Assembly: GCA_001600355.1 (NCBI GenBank)
Contig: BCJU01000002.1
Coordinates: 2,542,001 to 2,606,000 of the forward strand
Length of the DNA stretch: 64,000 nt
Source of the DNA: Meira nashicola
Lineage: Eukaryota; Basidiomycota; Exobasidiomycetes; Exobasidiales; Brachybasidiaceae
Direction of reading: 5' to 3'
Shown: positions 1 to 9,193 of the stretch, piece after piece
Layout of the letters: each line of letters opens with the position of its first letter
How positions within the stretch are numbered: position 1 is the first letter of the stretch
Notes under the pieces: generated by a model
Databases searched by the model: none
Seen by the model: only the letters and a program-made list of their open reading frames with translations
What the model was told of the DNA's origin: nothing
Position numbers and translations under genes: made by a program

Positions 1-77
1 TATTGTTGTTGCTGCTGTTGAGTTGCATTAGGAGGTAAGGATGGTACCTGTTGTTGGTTGACATTGTTGTTCTGCAT
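1..77 (-). CDS. 5' end of a glutamine/asparagine-rich protein, cut by the window edge
   Basis: An ATG at 77 on the minus strand opens a frame that runs to the window edge without a stop. The 25 residues visible are dominated by Asn and Gln and end in an unbroken Gln run encoded by mixed CAA and CAG codons. Such low-complexity N-termini are common in fungal transcription factors, Mediator subunits and RNA-binding proteins, so no family can be named. The start is the first ATG of the frame. The next gene to the right is on the same strand, so both read leftwards. Confidence 0.5.
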   Translation of the reverse strand, partial: MQNNNVNQQQVPSLPPNATQQQQQQ

Positions 78-512
78 CGTGCCCTCTTCCTATACTCCCG
101 CAAGATTCGTACGTATTTGTCGGAATTTGTTCGATCGAAGTGAGTAGCGCTGTAAGCCCGTTTGGTTTCCTGAAAGATTATAGTTATCTATCCTAGCAAT
201 CAAAAGTCGACAAAAGACTTTTTATGCGATCGCAAAGAAGAGACGGAAGTGTGTGTGTAAGAGAAGAGCCTTCTTCTTACACCCTTAGCGTGCATGGCAT
301 TTATGCATCCACGGCGTACAGTGTGTGATGAGTGCATACATGCACTCACGCGCCTCAAGAAAAATTCCAATCATTCCGCACTCGATGGTAATTAACACAC
401 CACAGAGAGGAAAGATTTGAAGCGATGTAATCGTGGAACAAGTATGTGAATTGAAGTGTGGTATACATATGAAGGTGTGTTGTATGGAGGACGTCTCTAT
501 TAAATTTAAAGA
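78..512. other. Intergenic region, nothing recognised
   Basis: This 435-base gap lies between the start of the Q-rich gene and the stop of the sugar transporter. It should hold the promoter of the former and the 3' UTR of the latter. A short forward ORF from 433 only mirrors the transporter's end. No RNA gene or repeat was seen. Confidence 0.5.
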
Positions 513-2339
513 TCAATCTGCCAGAATGGCAGCATGTTTCGTCGCGACTCGGAAGATCAAAATGGCTGCTACAATCGAGAAAAATCCACCAACTCGAAGA
601 ATTACGCCAACTGCATCATCATGATTCTGAGAATTATCGCCAGTCTTGAGTGTTCCAGATGGTGTGTTTGATTTCGCCGATACATCTGGCTCAATAATAG
701 CAAACAAAATCGTGCCCACCAATGTCATAAAGAACTGCGACATCACAACGCTGATATTGTACAGTCCCAAAATCGTTGCTCCTTTTTCCGGATCTGAGCT
801 GTGACACATTGGAGTTTCCATGGGCACAGCGATATGTCCTCTGTCTGGTTCAGGGCTATGCTGATCATCTTGATTCGGTTCACGGCGATTCGAGCGATGT
901 TGCAATCGTTCATCTTCACTTTCTTCTTCATCATCATCATCACTTCGATCCCCGTTTGAGATTAAAAATTGTGCCTCTGCTTGACTACTTCCTTCCCCTG
1001 GAAGCACGGTGGATCGTAATGACATTGGTACGCTTTCCAAACCTGTTGTCATCTCAGACTCTTTGCGTATAAATATACCCAAAAGCGAATAGGGAGCCCA
1101 AGCAGCCAAAGCCCATGGAAATCCTGTCAAGGCAATAATCAATACTGCTCCATGAATACTTCCAGTCGCAGATACAATCCATGTACACAGTAAGGCGATT
1201 GCCAGAAATACCGTCGATATTGACCATAACATCGACAATGGATTGTATTGAGATTTGTCATGCTTATGTTTGGAAGAGCGATGCGAAAGTAATGGCGGCA
1301 AAATCAGCGTGCAAGCAAACGACAAGATTGCGTGCATGAGCATAGCCAAAGATCCAAGTCGAGCAGCCGAAGCATCATCATAATCAGGAGATTGATTGGC
1401 GATTTGAGCGACCCAAGTAGTGCTGTAAAATAGGATGGGAAACCAAGCCGAAGAATAAAATAATTGTATCCTGAATAGGTCAATAATTGGCCGTGGCAAG
1501 GTGACTGCTGTAGAATAGAGATCATCAACTATTTTTGCAATTGCTTGCCAGTAATAACGTACGGAGAATCGAGTTGAAAGCGTTCTAGGAGCAGAACGAT
1601 CAAGTTCCGAGGTATTTGCTGGCTTTTCCTTTGCAACGTATAAAGTGATAGCATGCGTTGTTAAAAACAAAAAGACTACCAGCAAACAAACGCATCGCAA
1701 TTGAGCTTCGATTTTGACGTTTTCTCCATCTTTGACTGTAGTTAGAGCTGGAAACCATCTAAAAGGTGCATGTATTGTCAAATCAGCTTGACCGATCATA
1801 AATCCGATAATTGCACCAATTCCTGCCAGTCGAGCACACCATGCATTTGCGGCAGCTTGTAAATGCATAGGTACGAGATCCAATAAAAGCGCACGATCTA
1901 AAGCAGAAACTGCATTTACCGTAAAATCAATTGTAAAGATTGAAATGATGGCTAAGATGAGTGTCAGATTGGATTGAGTGTTGATGTTATCACTAAATAG
2001 TGAAGCAAAAGGTCTAGCGAATCCCAAGATGAGTATTGATTTTGCGCATGCAATCAAGCTAAAAAGCAAAAGTGGTCTCCTTTTCCCCCATCTACTCGTA
2101 CTTGCGTCACTTATCACTCCGATCAAAGGTTGAACGATCAAGCCACTCAAAGGTCCTGCAATGAAAACAACCGACATATTAGATTTGGATATGCCCAAGT
2201 GTAGCAAAAAAGGTCCGGCGAATGCCATTTCTGTACTCCAAACGCATTGAAGACCTAATAAACCTGCTGTCAAAAGAATCAACGGAGGCACCTTCTCTTT
2301 TGCGATCGCACCGGTATCACTTCCTCTACCAGATGTCAT
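513..2339 (-). CDS. SUT/SLC45-type sugar:H+ symporter (major facilitator superfamily)
   Basis: Predicted 608-residue plasma-membrane transporter, probably for sucrose, maltose or another alpha-glucoside with protons. About twelve hydrophobic segments are visible. The sequence RWGKRRP at about residues 83-89, in the loop after TM2, is the hallmark of the glycoside-pentoside-hexuronide group that includes plant SUTs, animal SLC45 and S. pombe Sut1. An unusual long hydrophilic insert, with a run of Asp and Glu near residue 465, interrupts the C-terminal half before the last membrane segments. The ATG at 2339 was chosen because the frame upstream has only a GTG and the context AAG-ATG is good. 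No intron. Family is well supported; the substrate is inferred. Confidence 0.85.
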   Translation of the reverse strand: MTSGRGSDTGAIAKEKVPPLILLTAGLLGLQCVWSTEMAFAGPFLLHLGISKSNMSVVFIAGPLSGLIVQPLIGVISDASTSRWGKRRPLLLFSLIACAKSILILGFARPFASLFSDNINTQSNLTLILAIISIFTIDFTVNAVSALDRALLLDLVPMHLQAAANAWCARLAGIGAIIGFMIGQADLTIHAPFRWFPALTTVKDGENVKIEAQLRCVCLLVVFLFLTTHAITLYVAKEKPANTSELDRSAPRTLSTRFSVRYYWQAIAKIVDDLYSTAVTLPRPIIDLFRIQLFYSSAWFPILFYSTTWVAQIANQSPDYDDASAARLGSLAMLMHAILSFACTLILPPLLSHRSSKHKHDKSQYNPLSMLWSISTVFLAIALLCTWIVSATGSIHGAVLIIALTGFPWALAAWAPYSLLGIFIRKESEMTTGLESVPMSLRSTVLPGEGSSQAEAQFLISNGDRSDDDDEEESEDERLQHRSNRREPNQDDQHSPEPDRGHIAVPMETPMCHSSDPEKGATILGLYNISVVMSQFFMTLVGTILFAIIEPDVSAKSNTPSGTLKTGDNSQNHDDAVGVILRVGGFFSIVAAILIFRVATKHAAILAD

Positions 2340-2786
2340 CTTGGGCAACTTTAGACACCTTTTCACTTGCTAAACATTTGGAAGTATGCTTGTTTGATCT
2401 TGAAAGGCGAAGAAATGTTTATTCTTATCGCGCATATAGGAGCAAAGGGGCCGAAGTATGCTGAGTTGAAAGAGGAGGGAGAGAAATCAAGCGGATCAGA
2501 AGAGAAAGTAACGCCTTCCTAGCGTTGTGTATTGGTATCTGTTCCCCATAGTCTGCCTACATTATGAGCTTAAATGTGTCACTTTGTTGCATACTTGACT
2601 GCGTATGACAGGCGCTAAAGCTTAAGTGCCTGAGATAAAAGGTATTGTGCAGTGTGCATGCAGCTACTTCAAACGCGAATCCAGTTACGTATGCATGCAC
2701 CATCACTCCACGCGTCTTTTTCAATACAGACCACCATCAAGAAGAGGAGGTAGAGCAGACCTTCATCTGTCTTTGTCATAAAAAAG
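2340..2786. promoter_or_regulatory. Shared divergent promoter region
   Basis: This 447-base gap separates the minus-strand sugar symporter from the plus-strand membrane protein, so it must contain both promoters. I see no clear TATA box or repeated motif. Short ORFs here start with non-ATG codons or overlap the next gene. Confidence 0.4.
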
Positions 2787-4076
2787 ATGGTCAATGCGGG
2801 CACATTGACGGTCGTCTTATTGATTTTTGGACCATTTTTATTGAGAAAATATGTTGATTGGCAAGCACAACGAAAACAGACTCGACAACAATCTTCACAA
2901 CATCATTTTCATCGATTACCAATTCAACAAACCACTCGATTACCTTTACCATTAAGTTTGCCCAGCAATGCATTGATCACGATCGCATTCCTGTTATTGC
3001 TCGCCTATCATTCTTCGACTTTACTGCTCACTTCTCGATACGCATTACGGACAGATTTATTTCTTTTATTAAATAAGAGCGTTAATACACCAAGTGCAGT
3101 TCTGGCAACATTGTTAGAAACATTTCCCAGGCACAAATTCGGATGGAGATCAACATGGACTCAAGAAGGATTAACGACCCTTATTCGACGTTTGAGCAGC
3201 TGGGATGGAAGGAAGTTACACCTATTGCTCGGCATCGATCCCTTCATCAGCTGTACCTTTTGCGATTCAAGTAGAGATTATCTCTATTTCAGTTTGGCAA
3301 CCCGAATCATGCAATACGGCGTGGATCTCTTTCTACTCGGCATTTTGACCTTGCGGTTCGATGCATTGAATACCTTTGATGATGTCGTATTGCTTATCAT
3401 TGATTTGATACGGAGAAAGGATACAAGTGCAGCTAGTAATAACGGAAGTGACGGCAGCCGACTTCGTCCACATCGACATCAATGGCGAAAGGTGGTAAAA
3501 TACTTTGTAGTCGTTTGTGCTTTATGCGAGATTGCTATCTTGAGTGGATTCTATGAGATCGGATTAGGTCAAGGCAGATGGAGTCATTGGTACGCAAACA
3601 GGAATCTTGTTTGGCACGGATCTATGCTATTTTTATCATGTATCATCTTTGTCTCTCCACGTACGCCGCATGTTCCAGCATTACTACAAATTGCACAATC
3701 CTTGCACAGAAGCGAACTTCTTCAACAAGACTTACGAGCAAATTTGCAAGCCGCTCATTTAACCTCACAAATCGTTTGGCAAGATGGACATATGCGTGAA
3801 AAGGTGGTCGATTTTTATGATCGATTCAATGAAGGTGAATTGGATGACGTTGATGGAGAAGGTACAGATGAAATGGTGGAAAGGCTGGCAATACATGCTC
3901 AAGCAGCTCGTGTTGATGTCGCTCAATTACGCACGCAATCAAAGCAAGCCGCCCATGCAATCTGGTCAAATTCTGAAACAATTTGGCAAGATGAACCATC
4001 TGTAGAATCATCGACAACAGTCTCTTCTTCAGTATCTTCTCATAGCAAGGCCTCATCTACAAATGCATCTGCCTGA
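2787..4076 (+). CDS. Multi-pass membrane protein of unknown function
   Basis: Intronless 429-residue protein. Hydrophobic segments lie near residues 5-20, 57-82, 170-190, 232-255 and 272-292, with a polar, acidic C-terminal third of about 130 residues ending in a Ser/Thr tail. The first segment followed by Arg and Lys suggests a signal anchor. A short Cys pair (CTFC) lies near residue 154. The loop after the first segment is rich in Gln and His. I do not recognise the family. The long open frame and regular hydrophobic pattern make it a real gene, probably of the ER or another endomembrane. Confidence 0.7.
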   Translation: MVNAGTLTVVLLIFGPFLLRKYVDWQAQRKQTRQQSSQHHFHRLPIQQTTRLPLPLSLPSNALITIAFLLLLAYHSSTLLLTSRYALRTDLFLLLNKSVNTPSAVLATLLETFPRHKFGWRSTWTQEGLTTLIRRLSSWDGRKLHLLLGIDPFISCTFCDSSRDYLYFSLATRIMQYGVDLFLLGILTLRFDALNTFDDVVLLIIDLIRRKDTSAASNNGSDGSRLRPHRHQWRKVVKYFVVVCALCEIAILSGFYEIGLGQGRWSHWYANRNLVWHGSMLFLSCIIFVSPRTPHVPALLQIAQSLHRSELLQQDLRANLQAAHLTSQIVWQDGHMREKVVDFYDRFNEGELDDVDGEGTDEMVERLAIHAQAARVDVAQLRTQSKQAAHAIWSNSETIWQDEPSVESSTTVSSSVSSHSKASSTNASA

Positions 4077-4184
4077 AATTGAACTGAGCAAAATTATAGA
4101 TTCACCCCTTTGTATATTTAATTATGAAACAATACTATCACATTACTCTGCCTGATCTAATATCGACAAATTGATAAAGTCTGC

Positions 4185-5756
4185 TCACCATTTTGAGAGG
4201 TCAGCGAAAGGATCAGAGGTTTGTTTTGCTTGTTGATTTGCAGGATTACTGGTCGAAGGTATAGAAGATCCAGTTTGTGTTGGCTGTAAGACGCCGTTGC
4301 TTGGCGTTCCGATTGCATTGCCAGGTGTCGAAGTACCAGAAGTGGGTAATCGCAATGCACCCCATTGTCCAAATGCCATTCCACCGACATTACCGCTATT
4401 AGGGGCTTTGCTCAATTTCGTTGGATCAAAGAGATTAGCAGGAAGACCTGCAGGATTGGAAGCGGGTGTTGCACTGGAGCCGTTGGTATTTGTCGATGGG
4501 GTATTGTCGAACGTCAATGAAGCAAAATCGTCCAATGCAGAGACTGAACTTGAGCCTGCATTTGCAGAAGCTGCTGCTTCGCTTGGTTCGTCTTCAAATG
4601 AGATCAAATCGGTAATCTTTGCCGTTGGGACGGCATCTGCGCCTCCTTTACTTGGATCAATCGAAGGGTCAATTGTTACCTTTACAGTAAAGTCGCCCTT
4701 CTTGTAAGCCTTATACCGTTCAATCACTTGATTGATCAGATCATTGATTAACAGTAATCTGTCCATGTGATCCGATTCTTCCTCTTCTCCCTCACCGATC
4801 ATCTTTTGTAGACGTGGTTGAACTCCGCGTAAATGAGAAGCAATTTGATCGTATGCGTCACCACGAACGAACTTTTCACTCTCGCTTGCATTATCGAGCA
4901 TATTGTTGAGAAGAATTGTACGACTTTGAATTTTGTCAAGCTCCTTTCGTGTCCTTTCTGAGTAGTCTGGTTTCGATTCAGGTTCTGCTCCACTCATAAT
5001 TTTCATCAATTCTTGTGCTTGTGCCAAATCACGCGGTGTCCCTCTTCGGATAAGCTCTTGCAATTTCGCTCCTTGTGCTTCTCTGTCTTCTTCTTCTAGT
5101 TCTTCAGGAGATTGAAGTGAATTGCTTTCTGCATTCATTACACCAGTTGCACGGGAGTCAACGTTTGGGAACCTGTATCCTTTGTAACCCAGCAATCTAT
5201 GCATGTCACGAATATGAACAAGATCTTCCTTGTGCTTACTGCTCACGCATATCGTTTGCTTCCATTCGTGAATCAGCTCGAGGATCTTATTCTGCACTGG
5301 GCTTGGGAATACGGGAGGTCGTTCGGGAAATCTTTTGACGAGTTCGTTGAGGAATTCTTTTGTTGCTATTTGTAGATGGAAAGGATATCCGCAATTCTTT
5401 ACCAGATGATCCAATAGATGCAAACCCAACATGGAAACGTGAGGATGTCTTGAATTGATCTTTTTGACAACTTCTACAGCTGCCTCTCTTGGTGCATTTG
5501 CTTTCTTTTGTTTAATATAATCTGCCAATTCTAAATTTAATGCTAAATTAGGCTCACGATGAGAAGGATCACAACATCTTTCCACATGAGATTGAATTGC
5601 GCTTGTTCCCATTTCGGGATCTAAACTTCTTGCTGCCCAATCTGCTAATGCTCCTAATGCGCCGCCATTTGCGCTATTCGAACCTGATAGAGCTCCTCTG
5701 GGTGCCCTTGAAGATCCACTTCCTCCGCTCATAAACCTTTGCTGATGATTGTACAT
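4185..5756 (-). CDS. VHS-GAT domain trafficking adaptor (GGA/Tom1-like)
   Basis: 523-residue protein. A Gly/Ser-rich head is followed by a VHS domain (about residues 50-185, with SHVERCCDPSHREPN and the helix containing LHLLDHLVKNCG), then a GAT helical domain (about 225-360), then a long Ser/Asn/Pro-rich tail ending in DPFADLSKW. VHS domains read sorting signals; GAT domains bind Arf-GTP and ubiquitin at the trans-Golgi or endosome. A gamma-ear (GAE) domain, present in true GGAs, is not visible, so the layout is closer to Tom1/Tom1L. The frame extends upstream to 6035 but reads like non-coding sequence. ATG 5756 is the likeliest start, and ATG 5732 eight codons on is possible. Confidence 0.85.
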   Translation of the reverse strand: MYNHQQRFMSGGSGSSRAPRGALSGSNSANGGALGALADWAARSLDPEMGTSAIQSHVERCCDPSHREPNLALNLELADYIKQKKANAPREAAVEVVKKINSRHPHVSMLGLHLLDHLVKNCGYPFHLQIATKEFLNELVKRFPERPPVFPSPVQNKILELIHEWKQTICVSSKHKEDLVHIRDMHRLLGYKGYRFPNVDSRATGVMNAESNSLQSPEELEEEDREAQGAKLQELIRRGTPRDLAQAQELMKIMSGAEPESKPDYSERTRKELDKIQSRTILLNNMLDNASESEKFVRGDAYDQIASHLRGVQPRLQKMIGEGEEEESDHMDRLLLINDLINQVIERYKAYKKGDFTVKVTIDPSIDPSKGGADAVPTAKITDLISFEDEPSEAAASANAGSSSVSALDDFASLTFDNTPSTNTNGSSATPASNPAGLPANLFDPTKLSKAPNSGNVGGMAFGQWGALRLPTSGTSTPGNAIGTPSNGVLQPTQTGSSIPSTSNPANQQAKQTSDPFADLSKW

Positions 5757-6271
5757 CCTGGGCAGATCCGACCTATGATCCGTCCAACTTCCTGTCGTTC
5801 TGCCCTCTGTGTGAAAGGGTGGTGGTAGAGGTGGCACAGTGATTTCCGTGTGTGTGCGAGTGTGTTGCAAGCACTTGACTAGAAGCTTTAGTTTATACTT
5901 TATAGCACAAGATGTGCAATTGGAATTGTATAGATGATGATAATGAACAGAATAGAGAAGGTTGTTTGTTGGACTCTTGTCTAGTCTTTGTATGCAACAA
6001 TCGTGCCTGAGGCGTACGTAAAGTCGCTTATGCATGGACCATAATGGTGTGTTTCCTATTCAATCGCTGGACACCCAGCTATCTGTACTCTCTGGGCGTT
6101 CATACATTTTCAGACCGCGTTGATTAAGCCAAAATTAAGCTCACTCACCCCACCTTTACCATGACCATCACGTGTTCGATTCTCCACCTGCAAGAAGGTC
6201 ATGTAACTTATTATACATGGTGATCAATCTTATTTCAATACAAAAGACTATTTGCAATGACAAGATAGGTG
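5757..6271. promoter_or_regulatory. Divergent promoter region with a tiny upstream ORF
   Basis: This gap holds the promoters of the VHS-GAT gene (minus) and the HAD hydrolase (plus). Immediately before the hydrolase an ATG at 6257 opens a three-codon frame (ATG ACA AGA TAG) whose stop ends at 6268, three bases before the main ATG. If transcribed, it could dampen translation or favour reinitiation. Nothing else was recognised. Confidence 0.4.
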
Positions 6272-7213
6272 ATGATGTCTACGCTCACCAGTAGAGCTTC
6301 CAGTGCAAGGGTGCCAATCAAATTGATCATATTTGATGCATTTGATACCCTTATCACACCAAGGATTGCACCTTATTTACAATACGCCGAAGAAGCTCGA
6401 AAGGTAGGATTACAAGTACGAGATGAAGATGTAAAGATAGCATTCAAACAATCTTTTAAACAATTAGCAAAACAATATCCTGTATATGGTTTAAATACCG
6501 GTTTACCTTCTCCGGATGATTGGTGGTTAAGACTGATACAACAAACTATGATCGGAAGCGGTATCCAAGACAAAAAGGTGGAAGATGCTATGCCAATTCT
6601 AGGTCCAGCATTACTTAATCGTTTTGGAAGTGCGGAAGCATATACTCTTGCAGAAGGTGTTCCGGATGTGTTTGAAAAGCTGAATGAGCTCAAAGGAACC
6701 AGCATAAATGCTGATTTGAAGTTGAGTTTGGCAACTAATAGCGATGAGCGTATTCTAAATGCATGCAAAGATCTTGGTCTTGGGCGTTTCTTGGACTTAA
6801 ACGTTGTTTACGATCCCGAAAGAGCTCCAACAAATATTTCCGATGAAGAATTAGGATCTCCCGCCAAAAAAGCTAGAATACCGGTAAGTGGACCAACATT
6901 ATCGTACGATGTCGGGTTCGAAAAGCCAAGTGAGGAATTCTTTCATTTTGCCGTTCAAAGAATCTTTCCTTTTGATAAAAATCAATCGATAACATTATCA
7001 GAAATGTGTAAACAAACACTTTATGTAGGCGATCATTTCGAAGAAGATTATTTGGGTGCAAAATCGGCTGGTTTACAAGCAGCTTGGTTGAGACGAAAGC
7101 AACCCGAATTGACAAAAGAACAAAGCGATAGACTTCCTTCAGATGAAAAATTCAACGAATGTTCGTCAATGCTAGATATCGTTAATCTTGTCAAGCAATC
7201 TCTGTCGTCATGA
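6272..7213 (+). CDS. HAD-superfamily hydrolase, HDHD3-like
   Basis: Intronless 313-residue protein of the haloacid dehalogenase superfamily. Motif I is FDAFDTL with the nucleophile Asp at about residue 22 and the acid/base Asp at 25. A helical cap follows. Motif II is the TNSD stretch, and the C-terminal motif YVGDHFEEDYLGAKSAG (about 250-266) supplies the metal-binding acidic residues. This arrangement and length match the HDHD3-type phosphatase-like proteins, whose substrate is unknown. Three consecutive start-like codons are present (GTG ATG ATG); I take the first ATG. The 3' end converges on the oxysterol-binding protein gene. Confidence 0.85.
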   Translation: MMSTLTSRASSARVPIKLIIFDAFDTLITPRIAPYLQYAEEARKVGLQVRDEDVKIAFKQSFKQLAKQYPVYGLNTGLPSPDDWWLRLIQQTMIGSGIQDKKVEDAMPILGPALLNRFGSAEAYTLAEGVPDVFEKLNELKGTSINADLKLSLATNSDERILNACKDLGLGRFLDLNVVYDPERAPTNISDEELGSPAKKARIPVSGPTLSYDVGFEKPSEEFFHFAVQRIFPFDKNQSITLSEMCKQTLYVGDHFEEDYLGAKSAGLQAAWLRRKQPELTKEQSDRLPSDEKFNECSSMLDIVNLVKQSLSS

Positions 7214-7381
7214 ATACTGTATTATAAATATCATAATGCGCAATCTCAGCCTCTGATAAAAAGAAAAGTCGAAAGTTCATTAAATGCGATTGTATAAGAT
7301 GTAGCAGTTCGTAAAGAAACAGGGGCATGAGAGATTGGTATGAGGTTCAATATTAATACGATAAAAACAAATCAAAATTGA

Positions 7382-9193
7382 CTAGTATCCTGATAATGCA
7401 TGTTCGCCGTCTAAAGCAGCTCTACCTGCTTCAATCAATTTAGGCCTTCCATCATCGATATTTGGATCGAAATATTTAGGAAGGAATTCTTCACCTTTTC
7501 TCTTTCTCTCAGCAGCAGTTTCACGTTGTTGTTGTTCAATTGTTTGTTTATGTTTGGTTGCCGCTCCGAATTCTTTGTTTAAAATTGATTCTGTAACATC
7601 TTTCCAAATCTTTCTGCTTTCCATCTCTTCTTGCGATCCCAAAGGTCGAACTTTTAATGTTTTAATGGGGTCCAACTCATTCAAATCTATTAACAATCTT
7701 GATTCTTTCTCTCCTTTTAATTTCCATTGAATTTGTCCTTTCCATGAGCCCTCAAAAGTCAACACCACACGATCGGATGGTACGTCTCTGATGGTAGTGT
7801 ATTGTTCTGGATCCTCTTTTCCTTCTTCATATTCATACACAACACCTTCTAATGCATACTTTGCTTTTCCTACCCAGCTCTCGTCCTTGTACTCTGTGAT
7901 CGAACGTAATCTTTTACCATTATCATTTCCTCTCTTTCCGCCTCTACATGTGATGTACACCGAATTTTGAATTGAAACCCACAACGATCCTCGCAATAAG
8001 CCATTAATGCTAGCAGTGGGATGTGTGATTTGATATTCTTCTCCATCTGCACCACATCGAGCTTTATCAGTCAATCCCAGGAATATTCCCTTGTTACGGT
8101 CTCCAGGGAATATCTTAATATTCGTTCCCGTGAATTTTGCACTCAATTGATCCACACCACGTAGCTGAACGCCTGCATCTTTGCAATCAACGAAAAAGCT
8201 AGAAATTGGAGGATGATGACTAACTTGTTCGGTCAAAAAGCAAACTCTTCTACCTTCAGCTTCGGATTTGCTCGTCTTGAAACTACCGGCAACAGATTGA
8301 TTGTCTGCATCATTATCTGCTTCTGGAACTTCTTGATCAGGCTTTTGTGCTGACAAAGCTGGTGATTTGAGAGAATTGGAGCTGGAATCCGTATTGGCTA
8401 TGCTGTTGGCGCTATTTGGCGTGACCTTGTTCCTTGTACCAGTCAATAATCGGGATAAACCACGACGAGTCTTGTTGACCTCGCTAGGAGGTGTTAGCGA
8501 TGCTCCTGTTGGACCGACATTGCTATTCTTCTCGGGAGATTTTTCAACAGGTTCATCTACGCTCGATTCCTTCGTTGAAGGTGCACGGCGATCAGATTTG
8601 GAAGCCTTGCTTGATTTGATGGAAGAACCAGATGAAGAAGCAGCCGAAGCGAGTGGTAAAAGACTTGGAGAATCTACGCGCAATGCCATAGATGGGAGCA
8701 ATCCAATCTTCTCTGCATCTTCCGGAGCTTGAACATCCCAATGACATTGAAAGAATTCACCGAGAATGGAATTGTATGGCTTGCAAATTTTACCATGTAC
8801 GAATTTGAGTTCTTTGGTGAAAGAGAAACGAAGTACGGCCAACATTCTATCTAAAGGATCATCCAAATCACCCACGATTGAGAATAAATCGGCACGATCC
8901 ATATAATTCCAATATTCCAAATTTGGCACAGGCTCCAAAAGATTAGCAGGAAGTGAAAGTCTAATAGCTGCCAAATCCTTCACGCCAATCATTCTACGTA
9001 AAACATTGAGAAGAGCTTTAATCTTTCCTCCTTCACTTGTATCTTTGTTGTTTGCCGCGTTCATCTCTTCAGTATCGGATAAATTGAATGCTTCAGGTGG
9101 ACGTTCTAATTCATCAGCCGTTGCTTCATGATCCGTCTTTGCCTGTTCAGGCTCATTAGGAGCTGCTTCGGCAGTGCCGTTTGCGTTTGCCAT
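7382..9193 (-). CDS. Oxysterol-binding protein-related lipid transfer protein (Osh family)
   Basis: 603-residue intronless protein. The fingerprint EQVSHHPP lies at about residues 321-328, inside an OSBP-related domain that begins near residue 60 and ends with the usual basic, Gln-rich C-terminal helix. No PH domain, ankyrin repeats or clear FFAT motif precede it, so it belongs with the short Osh4/Kes1- or Osh6/7-like class. These proteins carry sterols or phosphatidylserine and PI4P between membranes. The oddity is an insert of about 120 residues (roughly 195-315), rich in Ser, Lys and Asp, immediately before the fingerprint, probably a disordered surface loop. Start is the first ATG. Confidence 0.92.
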   Translation of the reverse strand: MANANGTAEAAPNEPEQAKTDHEATADELERPPEAFNLSDTEEMNAANNKDTSEGGKIKALLNVLRRMIGVKDLAAIRLSLPANLLEPVPNLEYWNYMDRADLFSIVGDLDDPLDRMLAVLRFSFTKELKFVHGKICKPYNSILGEFFQCHWDVQAPEDAEKIGLLPSMALRVDSPSLLPLASAASSSGSSIKSSKASKSDRRAPSTKESSVDEPVEKSPEKNSNVGPTGASLTPPSEVNKTRRGLSRLLTGTRNKVTPNSANSIANTDSSSNSLKSPALSAQKPDQEVPEADNDADNQSVAGSFKTSKSEAEGRRVCFLTEQVSHHPPISSFFVDCKDAGVQLRGVDQLSAKFTGTNIKIFPGDRNKGIFLGLTDKARCGADGEEYQITHPTASINGLLRGSLWVSIQNSVYITCRGGKRGNDNGKRLRSITEYKDESWVGKAKYALEGVVYEYEEGKEDPEQYTTIRDVPSDRVVLTFEGSWKGQIQWKLKGEKESRLLIDLNELDPIKTLKVRPLGSQEEMESRKIWKDVTESILNKEFGAATKHKQTIEQQQRETAAERKRKGEEFLPKYFDPNIDDGRPKLIEAGRAALDGEHALSGY

